A DNA stretch of 58,813 nucleotides from Planctomycetota bacterium (GTDB lineage Bacteria; Planctomycetota; Planctomycetia; JALXBF01): NCBI GenBank assembly GCA_026991575.1, contig JALXBF010000095.1, positions 1 through 58,813 of the forward strand, in the 5' to 3' direction. Shown one piece after another: positions 45,678 to 53,962 of this stretch (positions within the stretch are counted from its first letter, which is position 1; the number at the start of each line of letters is the position of its first letter). The position numbers were made by a program, and so were the translations under genes. A model generated the notes under the pieces. It ran no database searches. It was not told the DNA's origin and saw only the letters and a program-made list of their open reading frames with translations.

Positions 45678-46982
45678 ATGAGTGACCAAGGCCGACGAGT
45701 GCTCATCACCGGTCTCGGGATCGTCTCCCCACTGGGTTGCGACCTGCAGAGCGTCTGGGAGCAACTCAGTGCCGGACGCTCCGGTATTCGCAGGATCGAG
45801 GCGTTCGATCCCGAGGGCCTGCCCAGTCAGATCGCTGGCGAGGTGATCGGCTACAGCGCGCGCAAGTACGTCGATCGGCAGCAGCGCAAGGCGTTGAAGG
45901 TCATGTGCCGCGACACGCTGCTGGCCATCGGCGCAGCACGCATGGCCCTGGAGGACGCCGGCCTACTGGAGTGGGCCGGCCTGGACCGGGAGCGTACGGG
46001 GGTGGTCTTTGGAGCCACGATGATGAGCTCCGAGTTGGAGGAGCTGGCCGAGGCGGCTGTCGCCTGCCACGACGAACAGGGGCAGTTCAGCTTGAAGTTG
46101 TGGGGTGAACGGTCCATTCCCACCATGCCCCCGCTCTGGATGTTGAAGTACCTGCCCAACATGCCGGCCTGTCATGTGTCCATCCTGTACGACCTTCAGG
46201 GGCCGAACAACACGATCACTATGGAAGAGGCGGCCAGCAATCTGGCCTTCGCCGAAGCGATGCGGATCATCCAGCGAGGCGATGCCGACGTGATGCTGGC
46301 CGGTGGCGCCGAGTCGAACGTTCATCCGCTACGCATGGCGCGGCTCTGCCTGCTGGGTGACATCAGCACGCGGAACGACGACCCAGCCGGTGCCTGCCGG
46401 CCGTTCGACCGGGACCATTGCGGGTTGGTCGCAGGCGAAGGCGCCGCCGTTGTCGTGTTGGAGTCCGAAGAGCATGCACGCCGCCGCGGGGCACGCGTGT
46501 ACGCGGAGCTGTCCGGCGAGGCGGCCACCTGCGTCGCCAATGCCGACCGTAGCTGGCAGGTAGCGGTTGAAGCGATTGCCGAAGTGATCCGCCGCGCACT
46601 GGCGTCAGCCGGAGCTGACCCGGAGGACATCGGCTTCTACAACGCGCATGGCAACGGGTCGGTGGTGGCCGATCGGGTTGAGGCGGCGGCGCTGCGCGAG
46701 GCACTCGGCTCGAAGGCCGGCGGCGTGCCCGTGGTGCCGTTTAAGAGCCACTTCGGGTCGGCCGGTACCGCCTGCGGCGCGCTGGAGTTCGTGGCCGGGG
46801 TGCTTGGCCTGCAGCACGGCCAGGCGCCACCGTCGGCTGCGTACCGCGAGCCGGATCCGGAGTGCGGACTGGACGTGGTGCACGGGGAACCACGGCCGCT
46901 CGCCGTACGCAGTTTCTTGTCGGTCAACTTCGATCGCGTCGGTCAGTGCGCAGCGCTGTTCGTGCGAGCCGTCGGCGATTGA
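45678..46982 (+). CDS. Ketosynthase-like protein lacking the active-site Cys (chain-length-factor-like)
   Basis: A 434-aa thiolase-fold protein of the FabF/KS family, aligning end to end with the next gene. The catalytic Cys position (TACAAS in the partner) is Glu184 here (MEEAAS, codon GAG at 46227). The second His (KSMMGH in the partner) is Ser361 (KSHFGS). His324 (NAHGNGS) and Lys356 remain. This pattern fits a non-condensing subunit like the chain-length factor of type II polyketide synthases, which usually has Gln at the Cys position. It probably pairs with the active KS 96 bases downstream and shapes chain length. Condensing activity is unlikely. Confidence 0.88.
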   Translation: MSDQGRRVLITGLGIVSPLGCDLQSVWEQLSAGRSGIRRIEAFDPEGLPSQIAGEVIGYSARKYVDRQQRKALKVMCRDTLLAIGAARMALEDAGLLEWAGLDRERTGVVFGATMMSSELEELAEAAVACHDEQGQFSLKLWGERSIPTMPPLWMLKYLPNMPACHVSILYDLQGPNNTITMEEAASNLAFAEAMRIIQRGDADVMLAGGAESNVHPLRMARLCLLGDISTRNDDPAGACRPFDRDHCGLVAGEGAAVVVLESEEHARRRGARVYAELSGEAATCVANADRSWQVAVEAIAEVIRRALASAGADPEDIGFYNAHGNGSVVADRVEAAALREALGSKAGGVPVVPFKSHFGSAGTACGALEFVAGVLGLQHGQAPPSAAYREPDPECGLDVVHGEPRPLAVRSFLSVNFDRVGQCAALFVRAVGD

Positions 46983-47078
46983 CCGCTACCCGCCCGCGGG
47001 CGCAACGGTGTCCGATCGGCCTGGAACCGGTTGATCCGTTCGGCTCACAGCACACCACAAAGCACCGTTTGGACAGCA

Positions 47079-48374
47079 ATGGCAGAAAGCAGACGGCGTG
47101 TTGTCGTAACCGGCATGGCCATGGTCACCCCGCTGGGCGGGGACCTGGAGCGTACGTGGCAGGCTGCCAAAGAAGGCCGTAGCGGGGTCGACTACATCAC
47201 CCGCTTCGATGCCAGTACGTTCCCGACACGCATCGCAGCGGAGGTGAAGAACTTCTCGCTGGCAAACTACATCCCCGACGGGCACGAGCGCTACGGATCT
47301 GCCGGACTGAACGCCCAGCTTGCCCTGGCCGCCACCGCCATGCTCTTGGAATCAGCCCGCCTGGACATCAGCCGGCTGGACCCGTACCGCGTCGGGGTCT
47401 ACCTGGGCGCCGGGGAAGGGCACCAGGATCTGGTGACGTTCATGCGGTTGCTACGGCGGGCGTATCAGGACGGCCGCATCGAGACGCCGGTGTTCAACGC
47501 CGGAGCAGTGGCGGAGCTGGATCCCGTGAACGAGCTGGAGCAAAGCCCAAACATGGCGGCCGTGCACGTTGCCGGCTTCGCCGGGGCTCGCGGACCGAAC
47601 TCCAACTGCCTGACCGCTTGCGCCGCATCGAACCAGGCAATCGGGGAGGCTGTGCAGCTGGTGCGCTCCGGAGTGGCTGACGTGATGCTCAGCGGCGGGG
47701 CGCACAGCATGATCCATCCGCTGGGCGTGACGGGCTTCAACCTCCTGACTGCGCTGAGCACACGGAATGATGAGCCGACGAAGGCATCGCGACCGTTCGA
47801 CCTGGGCCGTGACGGGTTCGTGCTCGGAGAAGGAGCCGGCATGGTGGTGCTGGAGGAGCTTGAGCACGCGCTGCGGCGGGGCGCGACGATCCACGGCGAA
47901 GTAATCGGGTACGGGCTCAGTGCCGATGCGTTCCGGTTGACCGATCCGCACGAGGACGGTCGGGGCGCGGTGCAAGCAATGGTCCACGCGCTCCGCGATG
48001 CGGGGCTGCGGCCCGAAGACATCGATTACATCAACGCTCACGGCACAAGCACGCGTGAAGGCGATGCCGTCGAGACCCTGGCAATTAAGAAAGTCTTCGG
48101 GGACTATGCCTACAAGGTCCCGGTTAGCTCGACCAAGAGCATGATGGGACATCTGATTGCGGCTGCCGGGGTGGTCGAGTTCATCCTGTGCTTGTTGGCC
48201 ATCCGCGACGGCATCATCCCGCCAACGATCAATCTGGAGACACCGGACCCGGAGTGCGATCTGGATTATGTGCCCAATGAGGCGCGCGCAGCAGACGTGC
48301 GCATCGCGCTGTCGAACAGCTTCGGGTTCGGTGGCCAGAACGCCTGCCTGATCGTGCGTCGATTTGACGGTTGA
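47079..48374 (+). CDS. Beta-ketoacyl-ACP synthase (FabF/KS type)
   Basis: Condensing enzyme, 431 aa, joining malonyl-ACP units to a growing acyl chain. The full catalytic set is present: Cys181 (LTACAAS), His321 (NAHGTST), Lys353 and His358 (STKSMMGH). FGFGGQNACLIV closes the sequence as in FabF. The ATG at 47079 gives the family N-terminus RRVVVTGMAMVTPLG. It follows the degenerate KS and overlaps the next gene by four bases. It is the probable active half of a KS/chain-length-factor-like pair. As a single general FabF it would not need that partner. Confidence 0.94.
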   Translation: MAESRRRVVVTGMAMVTPLGGDLERTWQAAKEGRSGVDYITRFDASTFPTRIAAEVKNFSLANYIPDGHERYGSAGLNAQLALAATAMLLESARLDISRLDPYRVGVYLGAGEGHQDLVTFMRLLRRAYQDGRIETPVFNAGAVAELDPVNELEQSPNMAAVHVAGFAGARGPNSNCLTACAASNQAIGEAVQLVRSGVADVMLSGGAHSMIHPLGVTGFNLLTALSTRNDEPTKASRPFDLGRDGFVLGEGAGMVVLEELEHALRRGATIHGEVIGYGLSADAFRLTDPHEDGRGAVQAMVHALRDAGLRPEDIDYINAHGTSTREGDAVETLAIKKVFGDYAYKVPVSSTKSMMGHLIAAAGVVEFILCLLAIRDGIIPPTINLETPDPECDLDYVPNEARAADVRIALSNSFGFGGQNACLIVRRFDG

Positions 48375-49444
48375 CCCATCACGGAACCCTGCCAGAGACG
48401 GTGACCTTGGGTACCGAACTCCTGGGCACAGTTTTTCTTATCGCACTAGCGGTAGCGATTGGCCTTGTCACACTGCTGGTCGTGGCCACGCTGATCATCT
48501 GCGTGGTGTACATGCCGCACATCGTCCGCGTCTTTGAAGAGGAGCCGCTGCTGCTGCCCAAGCGGCACGAGCCGGCCGAGGATGCCGAGGAGGTGCGGTT
48601 CCGCACCGCCGATGGCCTCTGGCTCCAGGGGGCCTGGCTACCCGCGCGTGGCGAGAGCGAGGGGGTGGTTGTCTTCTGCCCTGGGTTCAAGATGGATCGC
48701 TGGACGGCGCTGGAGTACCTGGACGACGTGCGCGATCTGGGGCTGGATCTATTCACGTACGAATTCCGCAACCAGGGTGAGAGCGATGCTGAGGAAGGCT
48801 ATCGGCCGATGCAGTGGGTGACCACACGCGAGGTCCGCGACGTCGAGGCAGCCCTGGCCCACGTGCGCGCACGCCAGCAGGACCGTGGCCTGCCGGAGCG
48901 AATCGTCCTGTTCGGCATCAGTCGAGGGGGAGGGGCGGCGCTGGTTGCGGCCAGCCGCGACCGCGACGTACTCGGCTTGATCACCGATGGGGCCTTTCCC
49001 ACCCACGGCATGCAACTGGCATTCATGCTGCGTTGGGTGGGAATCTACGCCAATCTCCCGTTCATCTACAAGCGGATCCCTCTGTGGTACTACAGCTTCC
49101 TCTGCTTCCTGACCCGCTGCATCGTTGCCTGGCGGAACCGGTGCTGGTTACCGTCCATTGAGCGGGCTGCCCGGCGTTTGGCCGTCTCCGGCTGGCTGAT
49201 GATCCACGGCGCCAAGGACAGCTACATCCCTCCCAGGATTGCCCGTCAGCTCTACGAACTGGCCCGATGCCCAAAAGAGCTCTGGCTCGTGCCCGGCGCG
49301 CGCCACAATCAGTGCCACCGGACTGAACCGGAAGAATACAGCCGGCGCGTGCGAGCCTTCCTGCTGGAAACGCTGCAGCTGGGTCGATTAACATACTGTG
49401 ACGAGAGGGAAAATGCAGAAAGTGGGTCGACTGAGGCCCGCTAG
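48371..49444 (+). CDS. Membrane-anchored alpha/beta hydrolase
   Basis: A 357-aa alpha/beta-hydrolase with an N-terminal membrane helix (LLGTVFLIALAVAIGLVTLL, about 17-48). The triad is visible: Ser184 in FGISRGGG, Asp283 in HGAKDSYIP and His312 in GARHNQ. It may act as a thioesterase or acyltransferase releasing the chain from the carrier protein at the membrane, or as an unrelated esterase. The start TTG at 48371 overlaps the KS stop (TTGA); a GTG at 48401 is an alternative. Position between KS and GH3 supports a role in product release. Confidence 0.83.
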   Translation: MTHHGTLPETVTLGTELLGTVFLIALAVAIGLVTLLVVATLIICVVYMPHIVRVFEEEPLLLPKRHEPAEDAEEVRFRTADGLWLQGAWLPARGESEGVVVFCPGFKMDRWTALEYLDDVRDLGLDLFTYEFRNQGESDAEEGYRPMQWVTTREVRDVEAALAHVRARQQDRGLPERIVLFGISRGGGAALVAASRDRDVLGLITDGAFPTHGMQLAFMLRWVGIYANLPFIYKRIPLWYYSFLCFLTRCIVAWRNRCWLPSIERAARRLAVSGWLMIHGAKDSYIPPRIARQLYELARCPKELWLVPGARHNQCHRTEPEEYSRRVRAFLLETLQLGRLTYCDERENAESGSTEAR

Positions 49445-49492
49445 CGGCCGCCCTCCCCGCACGCCTGGCTGACAGACGGCGAGCACCCTGCC

Positions 49493-51238
49493 ATGAAGCT
49501 CACCACTCCCCTAGTCTGGATCCTGCGCAAGACCATCGGCCGTGTTGTCATCTGGAAAGCACGTCGCGCAGTCGCCGCCTTCAAACAGGCGGCAGCCCAC
49601 TGCCGCGAAACTCAGCAGCGGGTTGTGCTCGAGAAGATCGCACGAAATGCAGAAAGCGACTTCGGCCAGGCGCACCACTTCCAGTCGATTGCCAGCATCG
49701 AAGACTTCCGTCGTGCCGTGCCGATCACGACGTACGACTACTACGAACCGTACATCGAACGCCTCAAACGCGGTGAAGTGCGCGCCATGTTCGGCAGCGG
49801 CCAAAAGCTGCTGATGTTCGCACTCACCAGCGGTACCACCGCCCGACAGAAGTACATTCCGATCACCGACGTCGCGCTGAAAGAGTACAAGCGCGGCTGG
49901 ATGCTCTGGGGCCTGCACGTCTTCGACCAGCATCGAACCATCTTCTCGGCCGACTCCCAAACCCTGCAGCTGGCCAGCGATTGGGAGGAGTTCCGTACCG
50001 AAGGAGGGATTCCGTGCGGCTCGGTCAGCGGCTTGACCGCCGCCATGCACGGCTGGATTATCCGTCGCCGCTACTGCTTGCCGCCGATCATCGTCAAGAT
50101 CAAAGACAGCCTCGCCCGCTACTACACCGCTCTCAGGCTCGCGCTGCCTGCGCCGATCGCGATGGCCGTCGCACCGAATCCCAGTACGCTGATCACGCTG
50201 GCGCGGCTCGGGGACGAATACAAGGAGTCACTGCTCCGCGACCTGGCCGACGGCACACTCAGCTCCCGGTTCGACATCCCAGGCCACGTGCGCGACGCGC
50301 TACGGCCACGGATCCGTAAGCGATGGCGCAGCTTCGTGCGAGACATGGAACGGATCGTCGAGCGGGAAGGGCACCTGTACCCAAAGCACTACTGGCCACG
50401 ACTCACCCTGCTGGCCAACTGGACCGGCGGCACCGTTCGCGCATACCTGCGTGACTACCCGGAATACTTCGGCGATGTCCCGGTTCGTGACATCGGGCTG
50501 ATCGCCAGCGAAGGCCGCATGACCGTGCCAGTGGAAGACGGCACCCCTGCCGGCGTGTTGGATATCGTGCACGGGTTCTTTGAGTTTATCCCGGAGGAGG
50601 AGATCGAATCAGCGAACCCAACAGTATTGCTGGCGCACGAGCTGCAAGAAGGCAAGAACTACTACATCCTCATCACCACCTCGAGCGGACTGTACCGATA
50701 CGACATTCGCGATGTGGTCCGCTGCGTCGGCTGGTACCACAACACGCCGGTGTTGGAGTTCCTGCATAAGGGGGCTCACATCGCGAACATGACCGGCGAA
50801 AAGCTGACCGAGCATCAGGTCGTGACGGCTGTCGAGCAAGCGGTCAGCCGGCTCAGCCTGCGATGTCGAACCTACACGCTAGCCCCCGTCTGGGACCGAG
50901 TCCCCTACTACGCGCTGCTTGTCGAGCACCGTGACCTGAGCGACCATGCAGCTGCCGCGAAGCTGGCGGCCGAGGTCGACCAGGCTCTGCGGAGGCTGAA
51001 TGCCGAGTACGACTACAAGCGGGAGAGCTTGCGGTTGGGGCCCGTGCGTGTGCGCCTGATCCCGAACGGATCCTGGCAACGGCTTCGGGATCGAAAGCTG
51101 TCCGAAAGAGGCGGAACGCTCGAGCAGTACAAACATCCTTGCATCGCGGCCACCCTGGACTTTGCCAACCAGTTCCGCGCTATTGCCGAAGTAGCCCCCG
51201 TCGGTTCCCCATTGACCGAACGGGCTGCCACCGGGTAG
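49493..51238 (+). CDS. GH3-family acyl-amide (acyl-amino acid) synthetase
   Basis: A 581-aa protein of the GH3 family, part of the ANL adenylating superfamily. Plant members adenylate acyl acids such as jasmonate or auxin and form amides with amino acids. Visible motifs are FALTSGTTARQKYIP (ATP loop, 110-123), LIASEGRM (336-343), YRYDIRDVVRC (401-411) and GEKLTEHQV (435-443). All regions expected for adenylation are present. As the last gene of the acyl-chain cluster it could activate the finished acid and couple it to an amine. The acyl and amine substrates are unknown, and many bacterial GH3 proteins remain uncharacterised. Confidence 0.88.
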   Translation: MKLTTPLVWILRKTIGRVVIWKARRAVAAFKQAAAHCRETQQRVVLEKIARNAESDFGQAHHFQSIASIEDFRRAVPITTYDYYEPYIERLKRGEVRAMFGSGQKLLMFALTSGTTARQKYIPITDVALKEYKRGWMLWGLHVFDQHRTIFSADSQTLQLASDWEEFRTEGGIPCGSVSGLTAAMHGWIIRRRYCLPPIIVKIKDSLARYYTALRLALPAPIAMAVAPNPSTLITLARLGDEYKESLLRDLADGTLSSRFDIPGHVRDALRPRIRKRWRSFVRDMERIVEREGHLYPKHYWPRLTLLANWTGGTVRAYLRDYPEYFGDVPVRDIGLIASEGRMTVPVEDGTPAGVLDIVHGFFEFIPEEEIESANPTVLLAHELQEGKNYYILITTSSGLYRYDIRDVVRCVGWYHNTPVLEFLHKGAHIANMTGEKLTEHQVVTAVEQAVSRLSLRCRTYTLAPVWDRVPYYALLVEHRDLSDHAAAAKLAAEVDQALRRLNAEYDYKRESLRLGPVRVRLIPNGSWQRLRDRKLSERGGTLEQYKHPCIAATLDFANQFRAIAEVAPVGSPLTERAATG

Positions 51239-51326
51239 GGGGGCCAGCCCGATTTGCAGCGGATCTGTCATCAAGCGACCGCGCCCATTGACCCGCTCAA
51301 CACCGTCCCGGCCAGATGGGCCGCAC

Positions 51327-52454
51327 TCAGGGGCGAGCAAAGTGGAGTGCGATGAGCGCGTAGCCGGTACAAAGATTCGGATCCCCCTCGTACCAGCGTT
51401 TCGCTGTGTTTACCCAGGAGCCGTCCGCGCGCTGTCGGCGGGCGAGCGCGTCGACAAGCTCAACACGCCACGGGTGCTTGTTGCCTGCAGCGTCCACGAA
51501 CGGATCCTCGCCCAGGGCGTAGAGCGCCTTGGCCATGGTCTGGTAGTAGTAGTACAAGCCCTGTAGCTCCTTACCTTTTGGCATGCCCGGATTCCGTTCG
51601 GTGGTGTAGTTCTTGCGAATCCAGTCCACCGCGGCACGGATGCGCGGATCGTTGCGATCCACGCCGCAGTAGATCATGCTCTTCAGACCGGCGTATGTCA
51701 TCGAGCCGTAGGAGCGCCAGCCACTGGACTCGGTCTTGCCTGCCTTACTCTCGCCGCCGAGCACCGGCGTGTAGATGAAGCCCCCGTCGTTGACCTTGGC
51801 TGCGAACGGCAGCGTGTTGTACTCGCTGGCCAGGTTCTGGCACCGCGACAGGAAAATCAGTGCCTTGCGAAAAGCCGGATCGTCGCTGGGAAGGCCTGTG
51901 GTGTGGAGGGCCTCGATGGCTAGCTGTGTGTTGGAGAGATCCGGCCGCTTCTTCGAATCATAGCCAATGCCCCCGTAGTACGGATGGGACGGATCGTACC
52001 CTTCGCCCTCGTCGGCCTGCAGCTCTTTCAGGAATTGCTGGGCGGCGCGGATGAGGCTGTCGTAGCGGCCATCCTTGTTGGCTTCATGGAAGGCCATCAG
52101 GGCTACGGACGTCGTGTAGGCCGCGTGGCGCTTCGGGTAGATGCCACCATCGGGTTGGACGTACTGCTCAAGGTAGCCCAGCGCCTTGCGCACCCAGGGT
52201 TCATCCGGCGAAACGCGGCCGGTCTTCAGCACGCCAGTTACCACCACAGCCGTCACGCCGGGCTCCAGATGTGGGCTCCAGGCTCCGTTGGCCGACTGCG
52301 AAGTGCGCAGAAAATGCAGGCCTCTGGAAACGAGCCGGTCGTAGAGCACCGGATCAGGGTCTGTCTCGCCGGCAAACAACCGGACGTAGTTCAGTAGGCT
52401 TGCCGTTGCGGCAGCGGACGCAATCGTGAAGAACTGTCGCCGAGATACGTGCAT
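51327..52454 (-). CDS. TAT-exported prenyltransferase/squalene-cyclase-repeat protein
   Basis: A 375-aa protein with a twin-arginine signal (MHVSRRQFFTIASAAATASL). Alpha/alpha-toroid repeats as in prenyltransferases and squalene cyclases follow, with QW-like units LHFLRTSQSANGAWSP, YLEQYVQPDGGIYP and LARRQRADGSWVN. The DXDD motif of cyclases is not seen, so cyclase activity is doubtful; planctomycetes have many such exported relatives of unknown role. The start at 52454 follows GGAGGAGG. It is 22 bases downstream of groES on the same strand and probably co-transcribed. Confidence 0.85.
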   Translation of the reverse strand: MHVSRRQFFTIASAAATASLLNYVRLFAGETDPDPVLYDRLVSRGLHFLRTSQSANGAWSPHLEPGVTAVVVTGVLKTGRVSPDEPWVRKALGYLEQYVQPDGGIYPKRHAAYTTSVALMAFHEANKDGRYDSLIRAAQQFLKELQADEGEGYDPSHPYYGGIGYDSKKRPDLSNTQLAIEALHTTGLPSDDPAFRKALIFLSRCQNLASEYNTLPFAAKVNDGGFIYTPVLGGESKAGKTESSGWRSYGSMTYAGLKSMIYCGVDRNDPRIRAAVDWIRKNYTTERNPGMPKGKELQGLYYYYQTMAKALYALGEDPFVDAAGNKHPWRVELVDALARRQRADGSWVNTAKRWYEGDPNLCTGYALIALHFARP

Positions 52455-52476
52455 GCAGCCTCCTCCAAAGCGTAGA

Positions 52477-52764
52477 TTACTCAATCCGCGCCAGGATCTC
52501 CTCTTCACGTAGGATCCTCAACTTCTCCCCGTCCAACTCGATTTCCTGGCCGGCCCACCGGTTGAACAGCACACGGTCCCCCTCGTGCACTTCCAGCGGC
52601 ACGATTTTGCCATTTGGCAACCGGTGTCCGTCGCCGACGCTGAGCACTTTACCTTCGACGGTTTCTTCGCGTACCGTCTCTGGCAGGGCGATGCCGCTAG
52701 CGGTTTGAGCGGGCCGCTCGACTTCGCGGACGATCACGTTATCGCCAAGTGGCACAATTTTCAT
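52477..52764 (-). CDS. groES: Co-chaperonin GroES
   Basis: Ten-kilodalton co-chaperonin, 95 aa, capping GroEL during protein folding. The sequence covers the whole family: MKIVPLGDNVIVREVE, the mobile loop around QTASGIALPETV, GKVLSVGDG, and EGDRVLFNRWAGQEIELDGE near the end. No groEL follows; the next gene encodes a TAT-exported repeat protein 22 bases away. A CIRCE operator was not found upstream. Planctomycetes often have several groES copies, some apart from groEL, so this may be a secondary copy. Confidence 0.94.
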   Translation of the reverse strand: MKIVPLGDNVIVREVERPAQTASGIALPETVREETVEGKVLSVGDGHRLPNGKIVPLEVHEGDRVLFNRWAGQEIELDGEKLRILREEEILARIE

Positions 52765-53400
52765 CGCTGTGCAGGCTCCAGCTACGTGTGCCGTCAGCGC
52801 GACGTATTCAACTTCAATCCTAGGAGCCTGCGCCAGCGGCAACCAGCCGCCCCATGGATCCCTGTCCCGGCGAGACCCATCCCGATCGGTCCACGGCAGA
52901 TGCCACGCAAATTCGATTCCTTCGACGAATCTGTTGCTGTGCGGGCGCGCCCGCTGGAATGGCAAACCGAGCGATCCGGCGCAAGGTGCTTTCGTGCTTG
53001 TGTCCCGCTCGCGCCGCCGACGTGCCTGCACCGGCTTTGCCGCAGTGCCAAGGCAGCTGGCCTCCTGGGGGCTGTAATTGCGGTTAGTGGTTTGCGACGG
53101 CGTTGTCGCTGTTGCCAGGGCCCCGGGTCAGAGTGGTTTCTCCACCGGGAACGCAGAGGCACGCTTTGGTACACGAGCTTGCCGGAACGGGGGCCGGAGA
53201 GGCTCTTCACCTCCCCTGGACACGAGATTGTTCAGCTGGCACCGGCCGCCCCGAAAGCCCGTTCCTCCCCGGCTCGGTCGTGCCGACGAGTGCATCGCGG
53301 CGGTAGCGCGGAGCTGCACGCGGCACATGCCGACCCACATGAGCCCGCGCGTGCCGTGCGAAAGATCCGGATATTACACCGCACGTAAGGGGACGGGCGC

Positions 53401-53549
53401 CGGCCGATCATCCCCCGAACGCCGGCCGCTGGGCGTGGCGCCTCGGGCGCCATGGCGTCTCAGACGGACAGCAAGAGCGACATCGGGTCGCCAGTGCTGG
53501 CCGATCATCGTCGCGACCGAGGCAACAGCCCCCGGCCGCTGGCGTGGCG
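53401..53549. repeat. Imperfect two-part direct repeat
   Basis: GGCCGATCATC occurs at 53402-53412 and 53499-53509. Each is followed by a CCGGCCGCTGG(G)CGTGGCG block (53422-53440 and 53532-53549) in the same order but at a different distance. The arrangement suggests an old duplication of about 100 bases within the gene-free stretch. Confidence 0.45.
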
Positions 53550-53683
53550 GGGCTGCGCGGAGCAACCTGCTCGGACCGACCGGCCAGAAAGCGGGCTGCA
53601 TGCTGCTGCCACCTCCCGGCCCAAGGGCGACTTCCCAGGCGGCGCGTGCATGACAGTTCAACAGGACTCGCCCCGCGGCGGGC

Positions 53684-53711
53684 TTGGCTGGCTGCGCCCG
53701 GTCCATAGAAT
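53684..53711 (+). promoter_or_regulatory. Sigma-70-like promoter of the small basic protein
   Basis: TTGGCT (53684-53689), a 16-base spacer and TAGAAT (53706-53711) form a good -35/-10 pair. The predicted start of transcription is near 53718, about 35 bases before the ATG at 53753, which has GAGGTGGG upstream. Confidence 0.6.
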
Positions 53712-53752
53712 GAACAGCACCAAGTAGGGAACCTTCGCCAGAGGTGGGAACG

Positions 53753-53938
53753 ATGTCGCTCGACAAGAGCCTGAAGGCGGGAACCCGTTACGGAAAACGC
53801 CGTAACGTACTGAAGCGTGCTGAGCGCATCAAGCTGATGCAGCAATGGGAAGTCTGGGCGGAGGAGATCGGCCCGTATGGGTTGCCCAAGATCCGCACGG
53901 ACAAACCGCTGAAGACAACGCCCAAGCGGCGAGACTGA
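53753..53938 (+). CDS. Small basic protein of the PVC group (TIGR04137-like)
   Basis: A 61-aa, Lys/Arg-rich protein starting MSLDKSLKAGTRYGKRRNVL with KRAERIKLMQ and YGLPKIRTDKPLK. It matches the small basic protein family found in Chlamydiae, Verrucomicrobia and Planctomycetes, which I recall as TIGR04137. Its function is not established; the charge and size suggest RNA or ribosome binding (inference). It has its own promoter and a ribosome-binding site (GAGGTGGG). It is the best taxonomic marker in the window. Confidence 0.85.
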   Translation: MSLDKSLKAGTRYGKRRNVLKRAERIKLMQQWEVWAEEIGPYGLPKIRTDKPLKTTPKRRD

Positions 53939-53962
53939 TGGGCACACGGCACTCGTGTCCAC

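Larger units (their letters stand above)
52765..53752. other. 988-base region with no recognisable gene
   Basis: Open frames here are antisense pairs without known motifs or convincing start sites, and their composition (Arg-, Pro- and Gly-rich) resembles chance translation of GC-rich DNA. The stretch holds the groES promoter side, an imperfect repeat at 53401-53549 and a good promoter for the small basic protein at 53684. I looked for RNase P, tmRNA, SRP and tRNA core motifs and did not find them. It could be an unrecognised RNA gene or a decayed gene. Confidence 0.5.

Noticed and set aside
43118-51238. Interpretation as a ladderane lipid cluster
   Set aside because: The radical SAM and phytoene-desaturase-like genes reported for anammox ladderane candidates are absent here.
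53078-53653. A 191-codon plus-strand frame in the gene-free stretch
   Set aside because: There is no motif, no good ribosome-binding site, and several other frames of similar length overlap it on both strands.
52765-53752. A standard structured RNA (RNase P, tmRNA, SRP RNA) or CIRCE element in the long gap
   Set aside because: Core motifs such as the RNase P GAGGAAAGTCC, the tmRNA 3' T-loop and the CIRCE palindrome were not found by eye; a covariance-model search would be decisive.
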